NCBI GenBank assembly: GCA_001600055.1
Contig: BCIV01000016.1
Coordinates: 520,731-584,730, forward strand
From: Filobasidium wieringae
Lineage: Eukaryota; Basidiomycota; Tremellomycetes; Filobasidiales; Filobasidiaceae
Direction: 5' to 3'
Length of the DNA: 64,000 nt
Shown here one piece after another: positions 44,498 to 56,570 of the stretch. The position numbers and the translations under genes were made by a program. Below the pieces are notes generated by a model. The model saw only the letters and a list, made by a program, of their open reading frames with translations. It searched no databases and was not told the DNA's origin. Each line of letters opens with the position of its first letter. The first letter of the stretch is position 1.

Positions 44498-45766
44498 TTA
44501 TTTTCTCGCGAAAGTGACCTGTCAAACAAAGCCAGGGAGGAATCAGCATATAGTCCAAAAGACAATTCAAACGATCCGATGAAACGAGTTGACTGACCTT
44601 CATCTTCGTCTCTCCATCGATCTTGAAGTTGTGCAAAGCATCCTTCGCGACAGTCGAGCTCGCTTCGTCCGCGTATTCGACGAAAGCGATATCCCTCTTG
44701 GTAGGAATAAGACGTACTTCCACGAGGTTCGGGTGTCTGTATTCGAGAAAGAACAAGCCAGATTCTATGAGCAGTTGATCGAAAAATGGATCGAAGGACA
44801 GCCATGACGTACTGCTCGAAAACGTCCTGCAAGTCTTCTTTGGTAGTACCCTCTGGCAAGTTCTGCAAGAACAAGACCTTGTTGGGTGGGAGGTATTCGT
44901 CGGGCATTTGGATGGTTCGTCGAGGTACGTTGGCAGGTGCTGGTAGACCGGATGCTGCTGCTTCGGCTATGAGTTGAGACAGGATGGATCAGTCTTTGAT
45001 CGAATCCATATTCAACGTACGGTAACTCACCGGCAGTGGCCTTGTACTTGGCCAAAGTTTTTAGTCGAAGAGGATTGGTCTTCCTCGATACCTCTGAAGA
45101 AGTCCGGGAAAAACAAAGGAAGAGATACGGTTAAGTCGTCGGTTCCTCTTTTAAAGGGAATCAATCCCAGATTTACTCTTCCTTGCCAATCTCTCCACCT
45201 TGTGTGCTGCTAATGCTTCATCCCCGTTGAACTTGACTACTGCCGAGTCCGTGTTCGTTCTCGAGAACGATAGTTGCTGTATAGTCAGGACCAGATGGAT
45301 GAGCGGACGTCGCTGAAAGATTAAACGGATCACTCACAAGAGGCTTTCCGTAAAGCGGGAATCCTGCTACTTCTTTCCTTGCCTTGTTGGCTGTCTCTTT
45401 ATCTGGGAAACTGACGAAAGCTTGTCCTCGCATACGAAGATTGCGATGAGCGATGACAGGAGCTATAGGCTTATATGGCTTGAAGAGGTTGAGAAGGGTT
45501 TCTTTCAGGACTGGCAGAGGGAAACGATTCAGCGCTTCAAGTTCAATGACTGTACACCCACGCAAAAGCAGAAAGGACTGACTTTCTATCCGTACTGATT
45601 CGTTCAAATTCTGTAGGTATAGCGTCTCCAAAGCTTCATCTGGAATCCTGTTGGGATCTTCTGGCTCTTCCGTAGTAGTCTCATTCGCAGGAGCAGCCAT
45701 CTCGACGTCGCCATTGGCCGCGGCAGGCGGAACGACAGACGTTGGTGTTGTCAATACAGCTGACAT
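44498..45766 (-). CDS. U1A/U2B''-type spliceosomal RNA-binding protein
   Basis: Two-RRM protein of the U1 snRNP A / U2 snRNP B'' family. It starts MSAVLTTPTSVVPPAAANG (ATG 45764-45766). RRM1: ETLYLQNLNESVRI (RNP2), PVLKETLLNLFKPYKPI, NLRMRGQAFVSFPDKETANK (RNP1), FPLYGKPLQLSFSRTNTDSA. A linker KTLAKYKATA follows, then RRM2: PNKVLFLQNLPEGTTKEDLQ, FEQYPNLVEVRLIPTKRDIA, FVEYADEASSTVAKDAL and KMKVTFARK. The stop is at 44498-44500. About seven introns. Fungi often have a single gene doing one or both jobs, so U1A versus U2B'' is not decided. Confidence 0.92.
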
Positions 45767-45936
45767 GGTGTGATTCTAGGGCTAAAGCAGAACCAAGGAT
45801 GTCCGATATCACTCTGCTAGATTCCATTCAGAACGAGATGACCTTTCGACCTTGATCATATCTGGCTCGTGTATCGAAAATGGATATGCGAAATATGACA
45901 AAAAGCGTGCAGCTAAGAATCCCTCGCCGCCGTGCT

Positions 45937-47036
45937 CATGATCCATGCTGCAAAGCCTCTTCGAGCTCTTTGCCTGTCAAAATCAACCCTCCGAACTGCT
46001 CAAAGTGTCCTTCAACGGTCTCTTGAGCGTGTTTGCGGTCGATTGTCCCGCAACAATCACGAAGCATGATCGTATCATAGCGTTTGCTTCTGGCTTCGAG
46101 CATTGTCTACGAAGTCCAGATTCAGCTACGAGGATGCTGACGGCTGCATTCACGTCACTTACCGCCCATACACATTGCTCAGTATTGAAGCCACCAAACA
46201 TGAGTGACTTGATTCCCCTTTCTTGAAGGAAGGCGTCGAGCTGCGGGCTTCCGTACATCCACTTCTTATGTAAAACGACGTCAGGGTTAATCTTGTTGCC
46301 CTGTGATTCCTCGTATAAATCCTTGAGAGGTCCATATAGCTCGACGTTCCATGAACCTTCAATGTATAGATCTCCTCCATCAATCGTCGTTCCATCCGTA
46401 TCTTTCAACGCTCCAAGGGGAAACCCAGGTCCAGAGGGAGGCTTCCCCGCGGCAAGCGCTACATCGGAGTACCCGTAGATAGTGGATGGTGGCAGATTCA
46501 CGAGTTCGTCCGGGGTCATAATCCAGTTCAGGTAGATCACTGTTACATGACCACGATAAGTTGCGATGGCAGTGTACTATTTAACATGAACTTTCCTTGC
46601 ACTCCGTTCTTGTGACAAGCTGGAATGACCTCATTGGTCATAACATCCAAGGCTTTCTTGCGAGCTTCAGATACCCTCTTAGCAGGATGTAGAATGAAGT
46701 TACTACGAGACTATACCTCAGTTTCCCAAAGCAACTCTTCGGACTCATTCAACCCACGTAGCATCGACCACAACCAAAGCAGTTTTCGTCTTATCTAGCT
46801 TGACCGGCATAGTCTTCTTCCCGTGAGCGTCGAAACCCTTGAAAGAAAAGGCGTTCGCGGGATTGCCATCCCGGGTCAGATCCAAACCTTCCTCGACGCT
46901 GTATTTCCAGTAGTTACCAGCTGTTCACATCATGGGATGAGCATGGGATGACAAGGGGCCGGAAGTAGGACTTACGTGCGCCAATCACGGAAACACCTGA
47001 TGCAGCTGAGGATTGTCTGATGGTAGCTTGAGACAT
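45937..47036 (-). CDS. Isochorismatase-family cysteine hydrolase
   Basis: Alpha/beta hydrolase of the isochorismatase superfamily. It starts MSQATIRQSSAASGVSVIGA (ATG 47034-47036), then NYWKYSVEEGLDLTRDG. The core strand KTALVVVDAT carries the likely catalytic Asp. ARKKALDVMTNEVIPACHKN and VTVIYLNWIMTPDELV follow, then HKKWMYGSPQLDAFLQERGI and LMFGGFNTEQCVW with the catalytic Cys. The last exon gives MLEARSKRYDTIMLRDCCGT, QETVEGHFEQFGGLILTGKE and stop 45937-45939. The substrate is unknown; fungal relatives are mostly unstudied. Five introns or so. It lacks a signal peptide. Confidence 0.88.
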
Positions 47037-48250
47037 GATCTTGAATGAATAGGACTGGTTACCGTGGAAGTGTTAATCTCGACATTCGAGCAACCAGACA
47101 AGCCATGGAGGCCACTTATATATACGATTCTCAATAGCAAAACAATCACGTTATAGTGGTTCTGCTAAGGATCTTTCCTTTGATATCCCTTATGTGCTTG
47201 ACGTCACGCTTGTTACGTTTATTGACGCGCTGATAGCGCGTTTCATGGCATCCTTTAGAAGCGACCTTGTTACGCCTGTGCTTGTTTATGCTGTTCGGAA
47301 CCTTTGCACTAGGCGAATTTGGAAAGTGAATTCAAGACTGAGAGATGTTCCAGCCAAACAGAGGGAATTGATGACCACAATGGTATTACGGTGACAGTAG
47401 ACACTAGTAGGGTACGCTTGCCATACCAAAGATTGGAGAACATGTTGGAAGGAGGAGCGGCATCAAACTGGAATCGGTTGCAAACTGGACAATCTGTTTC
47501 AGAAACAGAACCAACAACGGAATCTAGAATGGCCCATCGGTTCAAACTGAGAACATTAAAAGTCAACCTCATAAAACGAAAATTGCAAACTTAGAAACTC
47601 ACACACATTTAAGGACACCCTTGCGCAGTTTGAGTGAAAGACATGTCACTGCAACGAAGGATCGACAAGGTCGGGGTCGCCATTTGTCTTCAGCGATGCA
47701 CGAGACAGACTCTACCCGTTCCTCAGGCCTGATGGACCAATCAACAGTGCTCCCACCAAGAAGGAGGTTATGTTGACAGCGTGTCTGAGCCAACGATGAC
47801 TTGAAGTTGACCGCAACTGCTCAGCCAATGCGTCACATGCAGTTCACTGTGACTCATTTCGATGACAGTTAGCAATCCTGAGATGTTAAAGGAGATGAAG
47901 GCCAGACTTCACGCGGAAGAATTCCCTGCTCAAGCCATGGCACGGTATGAAACAAGATACGGGGTTTTGTGCCGAGCTACAGAGAATGCTGAGGTGATTA
48001 TTGCTGAAATTGTCGACGCACCTCATCCGTTCAGAAAATACTTAAATTGTTGACCAAACGGACAGTGAAATATCCTTTTTAGTTCAAGCTTAGATTACCG
48101 ACTAAATGTATACAATCGAATGACAGGCCGATCCTTAAGATTCCTCCTATGGTATCTCTCTGAATGTCCTGCAACGTGAAGCCCGGAATTGTATAAGAGT
48201 ACACCGCTAAGAATAAGACTACAAGATAACCACATGATACAACCGAGCCT
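47037..48250. other. AT-rich spacer with small frames
   Basis: About 1.2 kb, more AT-rich than the flanks. A plus-strand frame of 63 codons at 47862-48053 (MTVSNPEMLKEMKARLHAEE) looks protein-like but matches nothing I know. Minus-strand frames of 64 and 87 codons also occur. No repeat borders or tRNA seen. It may hold degenerate mobile DNA. Confidence 0.35.
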
Positions 48251-51200
48251 TATAAGGCCTCGGGATATAACGATTCACTGGTCTCGATGTAGGTGTCCGT
48301 CTTACTGACGCCAACCCATTCCCATATCTGTCACACAATGACTATCAGATTTTGACAAGAGTGTAGGATACAGTCCAGCTCACCTTCCAAGTATCACCCA
48401 TCACCTCCTGTTCGCCAACGCGGACGTTTGCGTTCGTTTCGATGATAGGCGCTACCTTCGCCCACAGGCGTTGTCTCGCGCTGGCGTTGTGAACGTGGTC
48501 CAAAACGAAATCACGCAATTGGTTTGGTTTGAGGAATGGTTCAGGAGCCTGGACCTGGTCGATATAGTGGGTGTATTGCTATGTAAGAGGTACTGTACTG
48601 TCAGGAGGGCGGATGGCAAATCTGCTGCCGGCGGTAACGTACCTGGTCCTGTAATCTCGATAAAGCGGTCTTTACCAATTTCTTGACCTTGATGTTTTCG
48701 GCTCGTTTACTCTTGTATTGGGCATACAGATAAGCCAGTAAAGCCAATGTAGATGCCCCGACTGAGTGAACCTATGTCAGTCCAGTCATATTCGACTCAG
48801 GAACCAATACTGAGGGCTCACTCGAGAGCTCTTTTCTGGCTTCTACGACCTTCTCAGTCGCTGCGATCCTCATTCGACAAGAGATAGGCATTTCCGCTCG
48901 GATTGCTGCGTACGTAGGCGTTCCGCTGTGAGGAGGTTCTGTATGAGTTTCAATACATTATTCAAAGGAGAACATACTCTTACCTGGCAACACCGTAGAG
49001 AACGTTGTTATGGGCCACCAGATCATCGAGAGCAGCCTTGAAATTGATCTTGAATTGATCCGACGAGATTTGGGCCTGCCAAATAACAGACCGTCGTCAA
49101 TAAGGCGGCAACACGAATCTCGCAGCCGAGCTTACTTTCTTAACGAACGCCTCGTACAGCTCACTCTCCGAGAGTCCAAATCGCTCGATCTCGCCTCCCT
49201 TGACTCGCCCAACACGACTACCGCAGAGGACTTCCCCCTTGCGAACGGCAAGCTTACCATGCACCGCTCTAGCAATCTCGGCAACCTGAGCCCTCTTCTT
49301 GACATCGAATTCGCAGCTGGGAGGGAAAGCGACTGGTCCAAATCCTGGAAGACCGTTAAGAACCGGTCCCAACCAGTTCAAGCTGGAAGGCTCCAGGACG
49401 TATTCGCCCAGACAAGTCGTGATTTGACCGTTCTCACAGACCGCATGTTCGGGACAAGCCGCACAGCTTTCCGGAGTAGGAACGAAGGAGAATAGAGGGA
49501 GATCCTGCTCGAAAGCACACGTCGGTCTGCTCTCTCCGACCTCCAGTGGATCTTCCAACAGGCGCTGTTCTCGATCCGTAACGCAATTTTGCGCTTTAAT
49601 CAGTCGTTCCCGTTTAGTCCGGATAATAGAGTTGGTATCCCTATCGGTGTCGCAATAGCCCAATCCGACAGAGCTTTGTTGGAATTGAAATACCCAATGA
49701 AGGATCGCTCCAAGACCAAAGAGGACGGAAAAACCGATCTTGATATCTGATCGCATACCATCCTTCTGAGGCTTGAGCAGCGCCGTCTCGGGCTTTGCCT
49801 TTCTTGAGGTTCGGACGACAGAAGTCTTGACCTCCTGCTTTTCCTCCTTCATCGGCACGTGGACGACAATGCTATCGCCTTCCGGCTCCTCGGATTCGGA
49901 CCGCGTGTCTTCCTTCCTCAGACCGGTCAGACGAGTCTCGACCGCTCGATTATAGGCCGTAACGTCTTCCAGCTCATCGTCGATATCCTGATCTCCACTC
50001 GTGAAGATGACCTCCTCATCCTCGGCAACCTTTGTAGGGGAATGTATAGTCTCCTTTTTCGGGGACGTTTTCATTGGAGAAATGACCTTCCTGTTGCTTA
50101 AATCAGGAGAAATCCTCTTCAATGGACTAGGTTCTCTAGATGGTGGTGCCACATTCACTCTCGTAGGCGTATCGACGGGATCGGGGAAATCCATGAACGC
50201 CTCGTTCAAATTCGCTTTGGATCGTTTCGTACCGACTGTGGTCTGCTCATTACAGAAGAATCAATGACCACGTACAGACGGTACAATTTTATCTATTTTG
50301 TTCAACTCACTCTTCTACGATTGGCTTTTACGGTAGCGGGGGCCTCTACGTTGGATTCCACGTCATCGCCTGCTTGGAAGGGGTTGAAACTTGAAAATCC
50401 ACTCGTCTCCTGCTCCTTCTTGACCGACTTTCTCGGAGTTTTTTTGACCGTTTGAGGCTATTTGTATTCAGGTTCAAGGAGTAGTCAGCTCGATTGTCAT
50501 TCCGATCATCAAGGATGCGTAGTACTTACCGTCCCAAATCCGACCACTTCATCCTCGACCAAAGGCAATGCTACCTCCTTAACTGGAGATTTGTTCTTCA
50601 AGGTCCTCTTCTTCTTCTTGCCCGCATCAGCTTTGAAAACATCTTCCTCTTCATCCGTTTCGGAGAAACTAGGGAGTCGGTTCAATTGAGGCAATCCCTC
50701 GATCCGTTCGGTGCCGATGGGAGGGGCAAGGGGGGTTTGTGATCGAGTTTGACGACGGGTCTGAAAGAGTATGCTGTTCAAATCTGGATGCTTTAAGACA
50801 GTATGTCAACAATTAGAACGTACTCTTCGTAGATTGAGAGCATCTTCTTCAGTGTGGGACCTGGGTTGGGAAGCTCTCGGCAATTTCTTGACAGGACGTT
50901 CGGGCGGAGGAGGCTATGAAGGACGTTTAGTACTCAGCCATTAGTACTGTACAGTAGAGAAGCCATTCCGACTTACAGTGCTCTCGATCCCATCGTTATC
51001 TACTTCCATGATCCCATCCGCACTAGCTACAACGGAAGCAGCATCCTGTTCATATGCCTTTGCCTTAATCCTGACTTTCTCCTCAAAGAGAGCGACCAGG
51101 TCAGCCTTCTTGGCAGCCCCAGGAATAGGGATGCTATGCTCGTATAAGATTCCTCGGAGTTGAGCCACCTGTCGAACGGCAAATGAGGATGAGCGGTTAG

Positions 51201-51290
51201 CGGATAAGCAGCACATGCTGTACGTACCTTTAGCGAGGAGGGTTCGAAACCTGGAGCAAGATACTCTGCAGCAGAAGGTACTGATGCCAT
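48251..51290 (-). CDS. Inner nuclear membrane protein Src1/Heh (Man1-Src1p C-terminal domain)
   Basis: LEM-like inner nuclear membrane protein that tethers chromatin and supports nuclear pore and envelope quality control. It starts MASVPSAAEYLAPGFEPSSL (ATG 51288-51290). The HeH motif follows: KVAQLRGILYEHSIPIPGAA and KKADLVALFEEKV, residues about 20-55. A long basic, Ser/Pro-rich nucleoplasmic stretch contains nuclear localisation-like clusters. The first membrane segment is IGFSVLFGLGAILHWVFQF. The luminal domain has paired Cys (PTPESCAACPEHAVCENGQI, TTCLGEYV). The second membrane segment is STLALLAYLYAQYK. The C-terminal Man1-Src1 domain ends NANVRVGEQEVMGDTW and WEWVGVSKTDTYIETSES, stop 48251-48253. 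About ten introns. Confidence 0.9.
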
Positions 51291-51526
51291 GATATATCTT
51301 GTGGTGGCTGGTGGCGGAGCTGTGTGTCGGTGGTGTCTGACCTTGAAAATGGAGCTGGGACAAGTGAATGAATTGAGATTGTTTTGATTGTAATCTGGTT
51401 TGTTTACATCGAAGCGATCGTCATAATTAGGTGAAGCTGAAGATATGCTATGTCGATAAGTACCTGATCACCGCTCGAGCTGAATTACCATTTACATTAT
51501 GACAGCACATGACATTGCTATCTAAC
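51291..51526. promoter_or_regulatory. Promoter region of SRC1-like gene
   Basis: The 236 bp between the SRC1-like start and the tRNA gene are AT-rich and hold no gene. The tRNA lies on the opposite strand. Confidence 0.35.
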
Positions 51527-51610
51527 AGCGTCGTGGTGTATTGGAAACATGCTGGGCTCATACAATTATGGCGTTACCCAGAGTGAGAGGATCGATACCT
51601 CTCGACGCTA
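51527..51610 (+). tRNA. Initiator tRNA-Met (CAT) with 13-nt intron
   Basis: The acceptor AGCGTCG pairs with CGACGCT, so the A1-T72 pair of eukaryotic initiators is present. The anticodon stem CTGGG/CCCAG supplies the three G-C pairs of initiators, with loop CTCATA, an intron CAATTATGGCGTT, then A. The T-loop reads ATCGATA with A54 and A60, not TTCGA, which is diagnostic for the initiator. The D-arm is GTGT/ACAT and the discriminator is A. Five T follow at 51616. Confidence 0.9.
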
Positions 51611-52368
51611 ATATCTTTTTGCCCGATTTTCGCCTTCGCGATCCTTTTACCCGCGCGGACTCCGCTGCTTCTATACGATACCGTTCACTATGCTTGGTTG
51701 AACTCGTCGGCTGACTTGTGGGTCACCAGAATCTAGAATCTAGTAAGCTCGAAGTTTTCTGCCACTCACAAGACTAGAAGCCGCTGGTTCCCCGCTGGTC
51801 GTGGGTCGATGCCCGGTGCCCTTGCATTCTATCAGTGTTTATTGATGTATGCGTTCTAGTACAGTCACAGAGTCGGACATGATTATCCTAGCTCCAGGCT
51901 TGGGACGAACTCTCTCCGTCACCTGGGGTAGCGACTAGCCCCGTGGTTACGTTTATTAGACGTTCGACTGAATGGACATAATGACCAGAAATGTTCTGTG
52001 TTGGCCGATGACCTTTCGCTTTCACGCTCTCTCGTAGTCGCGCTTTAGGAAGCGGATCTGACTGCAAAGCCTCCGGCAGTTGATGAGGTAGACACCCAAT
52101 GAGCTAGCAGTGACGAACCTAGGCACTCATACCATTGTATATTAATCGAACGAACCCAAGGATCTAGATCGGTCTCTTGAAATCTCGTCTTCGATTGTTC
52201 AATTGGCGTCGCGCTTCTGGATATCGCGCCGAGAAGACTGTCTATTCCATTGCATTGTTGAGCGATCATGCTATGAACGATCATTCTAGGCTTCATATAG
52301 ATATCAAAGGGATAGGATACAACACAACAAGCCGAAAATCCAGACCGGTCACTAGTCCCTGATATCCA
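51611..52368. other. Spacer between tRNA and PRP45
   Basis: About 750 bp without a recognised gene; small frames on both strands are unsupported. It includes the 3' flank of PRP45. Confidence 0.4.
51616..51620 (+). terminator. RNA polymerase III terminator
   Basis: Five T shortly after the initiator tRNA. Confidence 0.75.
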
Positions 52369-54554
52369 TTACTCTTGACGAACTCGCTTGGTGGACGATT
52401 CAGCACTGGAAACGGGCGCAGGGATTAGCAATGGCCCTCTAAGATTCCCAAGCACAACTCGGTCGAGCTTACCCAGAAGTATCCAGACCCCTCTTCTTTC
52501 CGTTCAAACCGAACGCCTCGCCCTCCATCCCTTGCACCTGACCCATACTAAGACTGACGTCCTTTTCAAACTCGACCGGTCCGCTCCTCTCCTCCTGCCC
52601 CGCCTCCTTTGCACCGGCAAACTTGGAAGCTCCCAATCCGAATCGATCGTTCTCCAGAGCGTTCGAGATTCCTTCCTCGGTACCGCCTCCGAATGCGTCA
52701 TCGTTTCGGTTGTTCCCTCTAGGTCGGTAGATGGCGGCGGCAGCGGTAGAGGCCTGGAAGAGAGGCTTGTCGTACAGGTTGTAGGAATCCGAGGCCCCGA
52801 ACGAGTTGGACATTGATTCTCGGTTGAAGAGACGAGAATCGTACATGCTCTCTTTGGACGCGGTAGGCTTTGCCAATCCAAGCGCGATCTTTTCCGAAAT
52901 ATCACGGTTTTGTTCCCTTAAGAGTCAAGCGGTCAGTGATGACCGTTCTTTCAGACCGGGACGACAGGTGAAAGACTCACTTCATCAACATCTTGGCCCT
53001 CTGTTCCGATCCCATATTGTTCAACCTCATCTCCCTCTCCCTCTCCTGTCTCTTCTCTCGCCTAATCTTCTCCCTCTCCCGGGCCGCATCATCCTCCTCA
53101 TCCTCCTCACTCTCACTTCCACTCCCGCTCCCACTCCTCGCCTCCGTCCTTCGCGCGACAGGCTCTCGATCCTCATCCTCGGAATCCGAACCAGATTCAC
53201 TGCCGCTCGCATACCCACCCAACCCTGTTCCCTTCATGACGGCCGGTTTCGACTCTCCCGTAACGGGAACGTTGATCCCCGCTCGTTCCTCTCTCGCACG
53301 CTGGGCGAGTAATCTCAAGTTCTCTTCCTTGGCCGCTTTCTCCTTTTGAGCGAGTTTCTGTTGCATGAGGGCTCGTTCTCTGACTTCTTCACGGGCGTGA
53401 CGGTCCGCGATGAACAGGGCTTCGGAGAATTTGGCAAAGTTGTCGTTGATATGGATCTGTAGTCAGGAAGGAATCACATGGATCAGTTCTCGATCGTCGA
53501 TCGTCATGTCATCCCACGTGAAGACTCACATCCTGCAGCCCTCTCCCATCGGCAGCCAACCTCTTATCGAGCGGAATGGTATACCCCTTGTTGTTCTTCC
53601 AATTCGAAATACAAGGGGGGATCTGCCAATCCTTTTGTTCCTGCACCGTCGCTCTCCTCGGGGGACTCTGCATGACAGGGGGAGGAGGTTCGTCGTTCGC
53701 CCTTGGGATCTTCTTGTGTTTGAATCGAGGCGGTTCCAAAGGATCTTCAGCCACCTGGGACATCTTGATGATACGTTGTTTCCCCGTATCCGAGGTGGAA
53801 GCGGGGGTGTATCGGATATATTCAGAGGAGGCGGTATCTTTGAGGGAGACGGTGGAGGGACGGGCGGCGGCGATCTTACCGGAGGTGATGGCTTCCAGTG
53901 CCAGACGGGTACGTTCGGTGGTGGATTGGACGGCGGTTTCGGAAGGACGTTCGAGGGATTTATCTTTGAGGTCGTCTCGTTTGGCCAACGGTACCAAGTC
54001 TGATTGAAGGTGCGATCAGGCGGAGAAGGGACGCGATCAAGTCAGATGGAGTTGGGTGTTGGAATTGCATTGAAACTCACCCTTGGCGGAACTATGGACG
54101 GTCTGACCATCCTTACGTCCGTACTGAGCAATAGCATCGTACCTAACATTCCCCTGCGCGTCTACCTGTAAAGCCAGAGTTCCACCTTTCGAGCCCTGCG
54201 CAAAACCCAAACTCGAATTAGCCTCGACCGCTATGGACCTCGTATTCCCGTCTCACGTTTTTCTTCCCCATATCCAACGGGTATTGAGGAACCCAACATT
54301 CAGGATAAGCACCACCATCATTGAAATCGGCTTCTCCTTGTGGTTTCCAGCCTTTACGTTTGCCGTAGGCTGGGATATGTGATCCTCGTTTAGGTAAGAG
54401 CGAGGCGACTAGTTCCGGAGCGGATGAGGAGTCGAGGAAGGATGATTGGGGGTTATGAAGTGGGGCAGGGAGGGACCTAGGGGAGGTAGAGAGGTTGGTC
54501 GAGGTCGAGGATGATTATGAGAATGAACGATGCTTACCGGGCAAGAGCGGCCAT
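52369..54554 (-). CDS. PRP45: SNW domain splicing factor Prp45/SKIP
   Basis: Spliceosome component active in the catalytic steps, also a transcription co-factor in animals. A 6-codon first exon (MAALAR, ATG 54552-54554) joins SLPAPLHNPQSSFLDSSS. Blocks in order: RGSHIPAYGKRKGWKPQG, DFNDGGAYPECWVPQYPLDM, LALQVDAQGNVRYDAIAQYG and the SNW core SSEYIRYTPAS, QRIIKMSQVAEDPLEPPRFK, KIPRANDEPPPPVMQSPPRR, WQIPPCISNWKNNKGYTIPL and DKRLAADGRGLQDIHIND. A charged helical part (EKAAKEENLRLLAQRAREER), an acidic GSDSEDEDRE stretch and EREKIRREKRQEREREMRL follow, then SKESMYDSRLFNRESMSNSF. The last exon ends AESSTKRVRQE, stop 52369-52371. About six introns. Confidence 0.93.
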
Positions 54555-55045
54555 AATGATTCGTGTTCTACTTGACGGATTTCGACCGGGTTAAGCTTGG
54601 GAGGTGTGTCCTTTCCAGGGCTTTCAGTGCAGCTTGTCAGATCCAGTACCAAGCTCGAATCTGAAGAGGAGGATGAGATTGAAGGGATCTAATGTCGGAT
54701 GGTATTGCGATATGATCCAACTTGCTAAGCCAACCTCACCACCGGAACCGAGAACCGCCCGGCAGTCGCAGATGCGCTTCCATTTGACAATCAACCTGCC
54801 GCGTCACGTTCGAGCGTATCTCGCAATTAGAACGAGAACGCAGCTTTCAAGATCAACGACAAGGATTCCACTTTGAGCTCGTTTTATCAGGACAACGACG
54901 TACATCGACACGGTCTGGCAAGGGAAATCGAGTAGACATCGTTCTGCTATACGTTTCAGCGAAAAAACCGTCGAATTCCCATTGAAATTGATCGATTCGG
55001 AAGTATCCGAACATACCTCTTACACAGCATCAACAACTCCTCAAC
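54555..55045. other. Divergent promoter region, PRP45 / SCAMP
   Basis: The 491 bp between start codons show no TATA box or repeat that I can support. Confidence 0.4.
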
Positions 55046-56046
55046 ATGTCCAGTAAGCCGAACCTCTCATCCTTTCCCAGCTCGAATCATCCAACGACTA
55101 TGCTCAGTTGATTCCCTCTTGCACCTCTTACAGACCCATTCGCGGATACCTCTTCCCGTCCTCAAGCACTGGATGACAATCCATTCGCAGACACGTCCGA
55201 CCCGATCAACCCCTTCTCCAACCCATCCCACAATGCCTCCTCCTTTTCCCTCGAATCCCAACAAACCCCACAACCAGGGAAATACGCGTTCGATACCGGT
55301 CCCTCTGTCTCTTCGGGGCAGCGAACGGATCCTGGGGAACTGAGCAGGAGGGAGGAAGAGTTGAGGAGGAGGGATGAGGAGATGCAGAGGAGACAGAGGG
55401 AGTTGGATGAGAGGGAGAGGAGGATGGATGCCGGTGAGGGGAAAGCGAATTGGCCCTTCTGTGAGTCCAGCTCGTGGTCTGTTTCGACTTCCGATCACTT
55501 GCGGGGCGGCTTATCTCAACCCTGATCGTTCGGTTGGTAGTCTTTCCTATGATCCGTCATGAAATCCGAGACCTCCCCGAAACCCACCAATCGACTCAAA
55601 AAGGGCTTTACATCCAATGGCTAGCCCTACTCCTGACCCTCATCATAAACCTGGTAGGATGCATCTTGTTGCTCATCGCCGGCAGTTCAGACGGAGGGTG
55701 AGTCCCGTATCCGATTCCCAAACCGTCGAACGACATTCAACTCGATGTACGCGTTTCAGAAAGGACACCGCCGCCGCAGGGTCTTATACGTTTGTCATCA
55801 CCGTCACGTCGTTCTTCTTGTGGTACCGACCGATCTACATGGGTTATCGGAAAGAAGGAGGACTGGCTTTGTTTTTCTGTCAGTCCCCGCGCGCCGCGTT
55901 TCTCAACGAATTTCCAAGAGGACTGGGGAACTGATTATCGAGTTGATGGGCTTGGTATAGATCTTTATTTCTTTTTTGCCGGGTGGCATTTGCTCTTCTC
56001 CCTCTAGTGAGTCATGCGCCACCTCCGCACGAGCGAACGTTCACTG

Positions 56047-56081
<35 letters not shown>

Positions 56082-56570
56082 NNNNNNNNNNNNNNNNNNN
56101 NNNNNNNNNNNNNNNNNNNNNNNNNNNNNNNNNNNNNNNNNNNNNNNNNNNNNNNNNNNNNNNNNNNNNNNNNNNNNNNNNCCCCCCCCCCCCCCCCCCT
56201 GCCTCGCACCGCTCATCCACAACGATCAGCATGCTCATCGGGATCCCCTCGACAGGATCGGCAGGATTGATCAATACCATCTCCATGTTCTCCCAATCGC
56301 ACGTCCTAGCCGGGGTCTTCGGGACGATCACCTCGGTCGGATGGACGGTGCAGGTCCTCTTTGGCGGTTGGTTGTTCAAGACGGTCTGGGAGTTTAAGAA
56401 CAAGAACGAGGGGATCAGTTTTCAGAACGTACGTGAGAGGTCGGGCTGGTGCGCTGGATGGCAGAGGACGAAGCTGATTCGAGGCGTTGGGGTTTGGATG
56501 TGGATAGGCGACGGATCAGTTCAAGGCGGAGAGCTTCAAGACGGTCGTCCTGCATCAGTCTCGGATTTAG
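55046..56570 (+). CDS. Secretory carrier-associated membrane protein (SCAMP)
   Basis: Four-pass membrane protein of Golgi and endosome recycling. Exon 1 is only seven bases (ATG TCC A, start 55046) and joins to NPFADTSSRPQALDDNPFAD, giving two NPF endocytic motifs at the N-terminus and a third NPF soon after. A coiled coil follows (LSRREEELRRRDEEMQRRQR), then PMIRHEIRDLPETHQSTQKG with LYIQWLALLLTLIINLVGC. The remaining membrane parts are YTFVITVTSFFLWYRPIYMG, FFFAGWHLLFSL, SQSHVLAGVFGTITSVGWTV and LFGGWLFKTVWEFKNKNEG. The last exon reads TDQFKAESFKTVVLHQSRI, stop 56568-56570. An assembly gap (56082-56181) lies inside the intron between LLFSLY and MLIGIPSTGS, so the coding sequence is complete. 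Confidence 0.9.
56048..56199. repeat. Poly-C tract flanking a 100-N gap
   Basis: Thirty-four C (56048-56081), 100 N (56082-56181), then 18 C (56182-56199). The round gap size marks a gap of unknown length. The tract is intronic in the SCAMP gene. Confidence 0.9.

Noticed and set aside
54604..54876. 90-codon plus-strand frame near PRP45
   Set aside because: It lies in the divergent promoter, has no conserved motif and no splice context.
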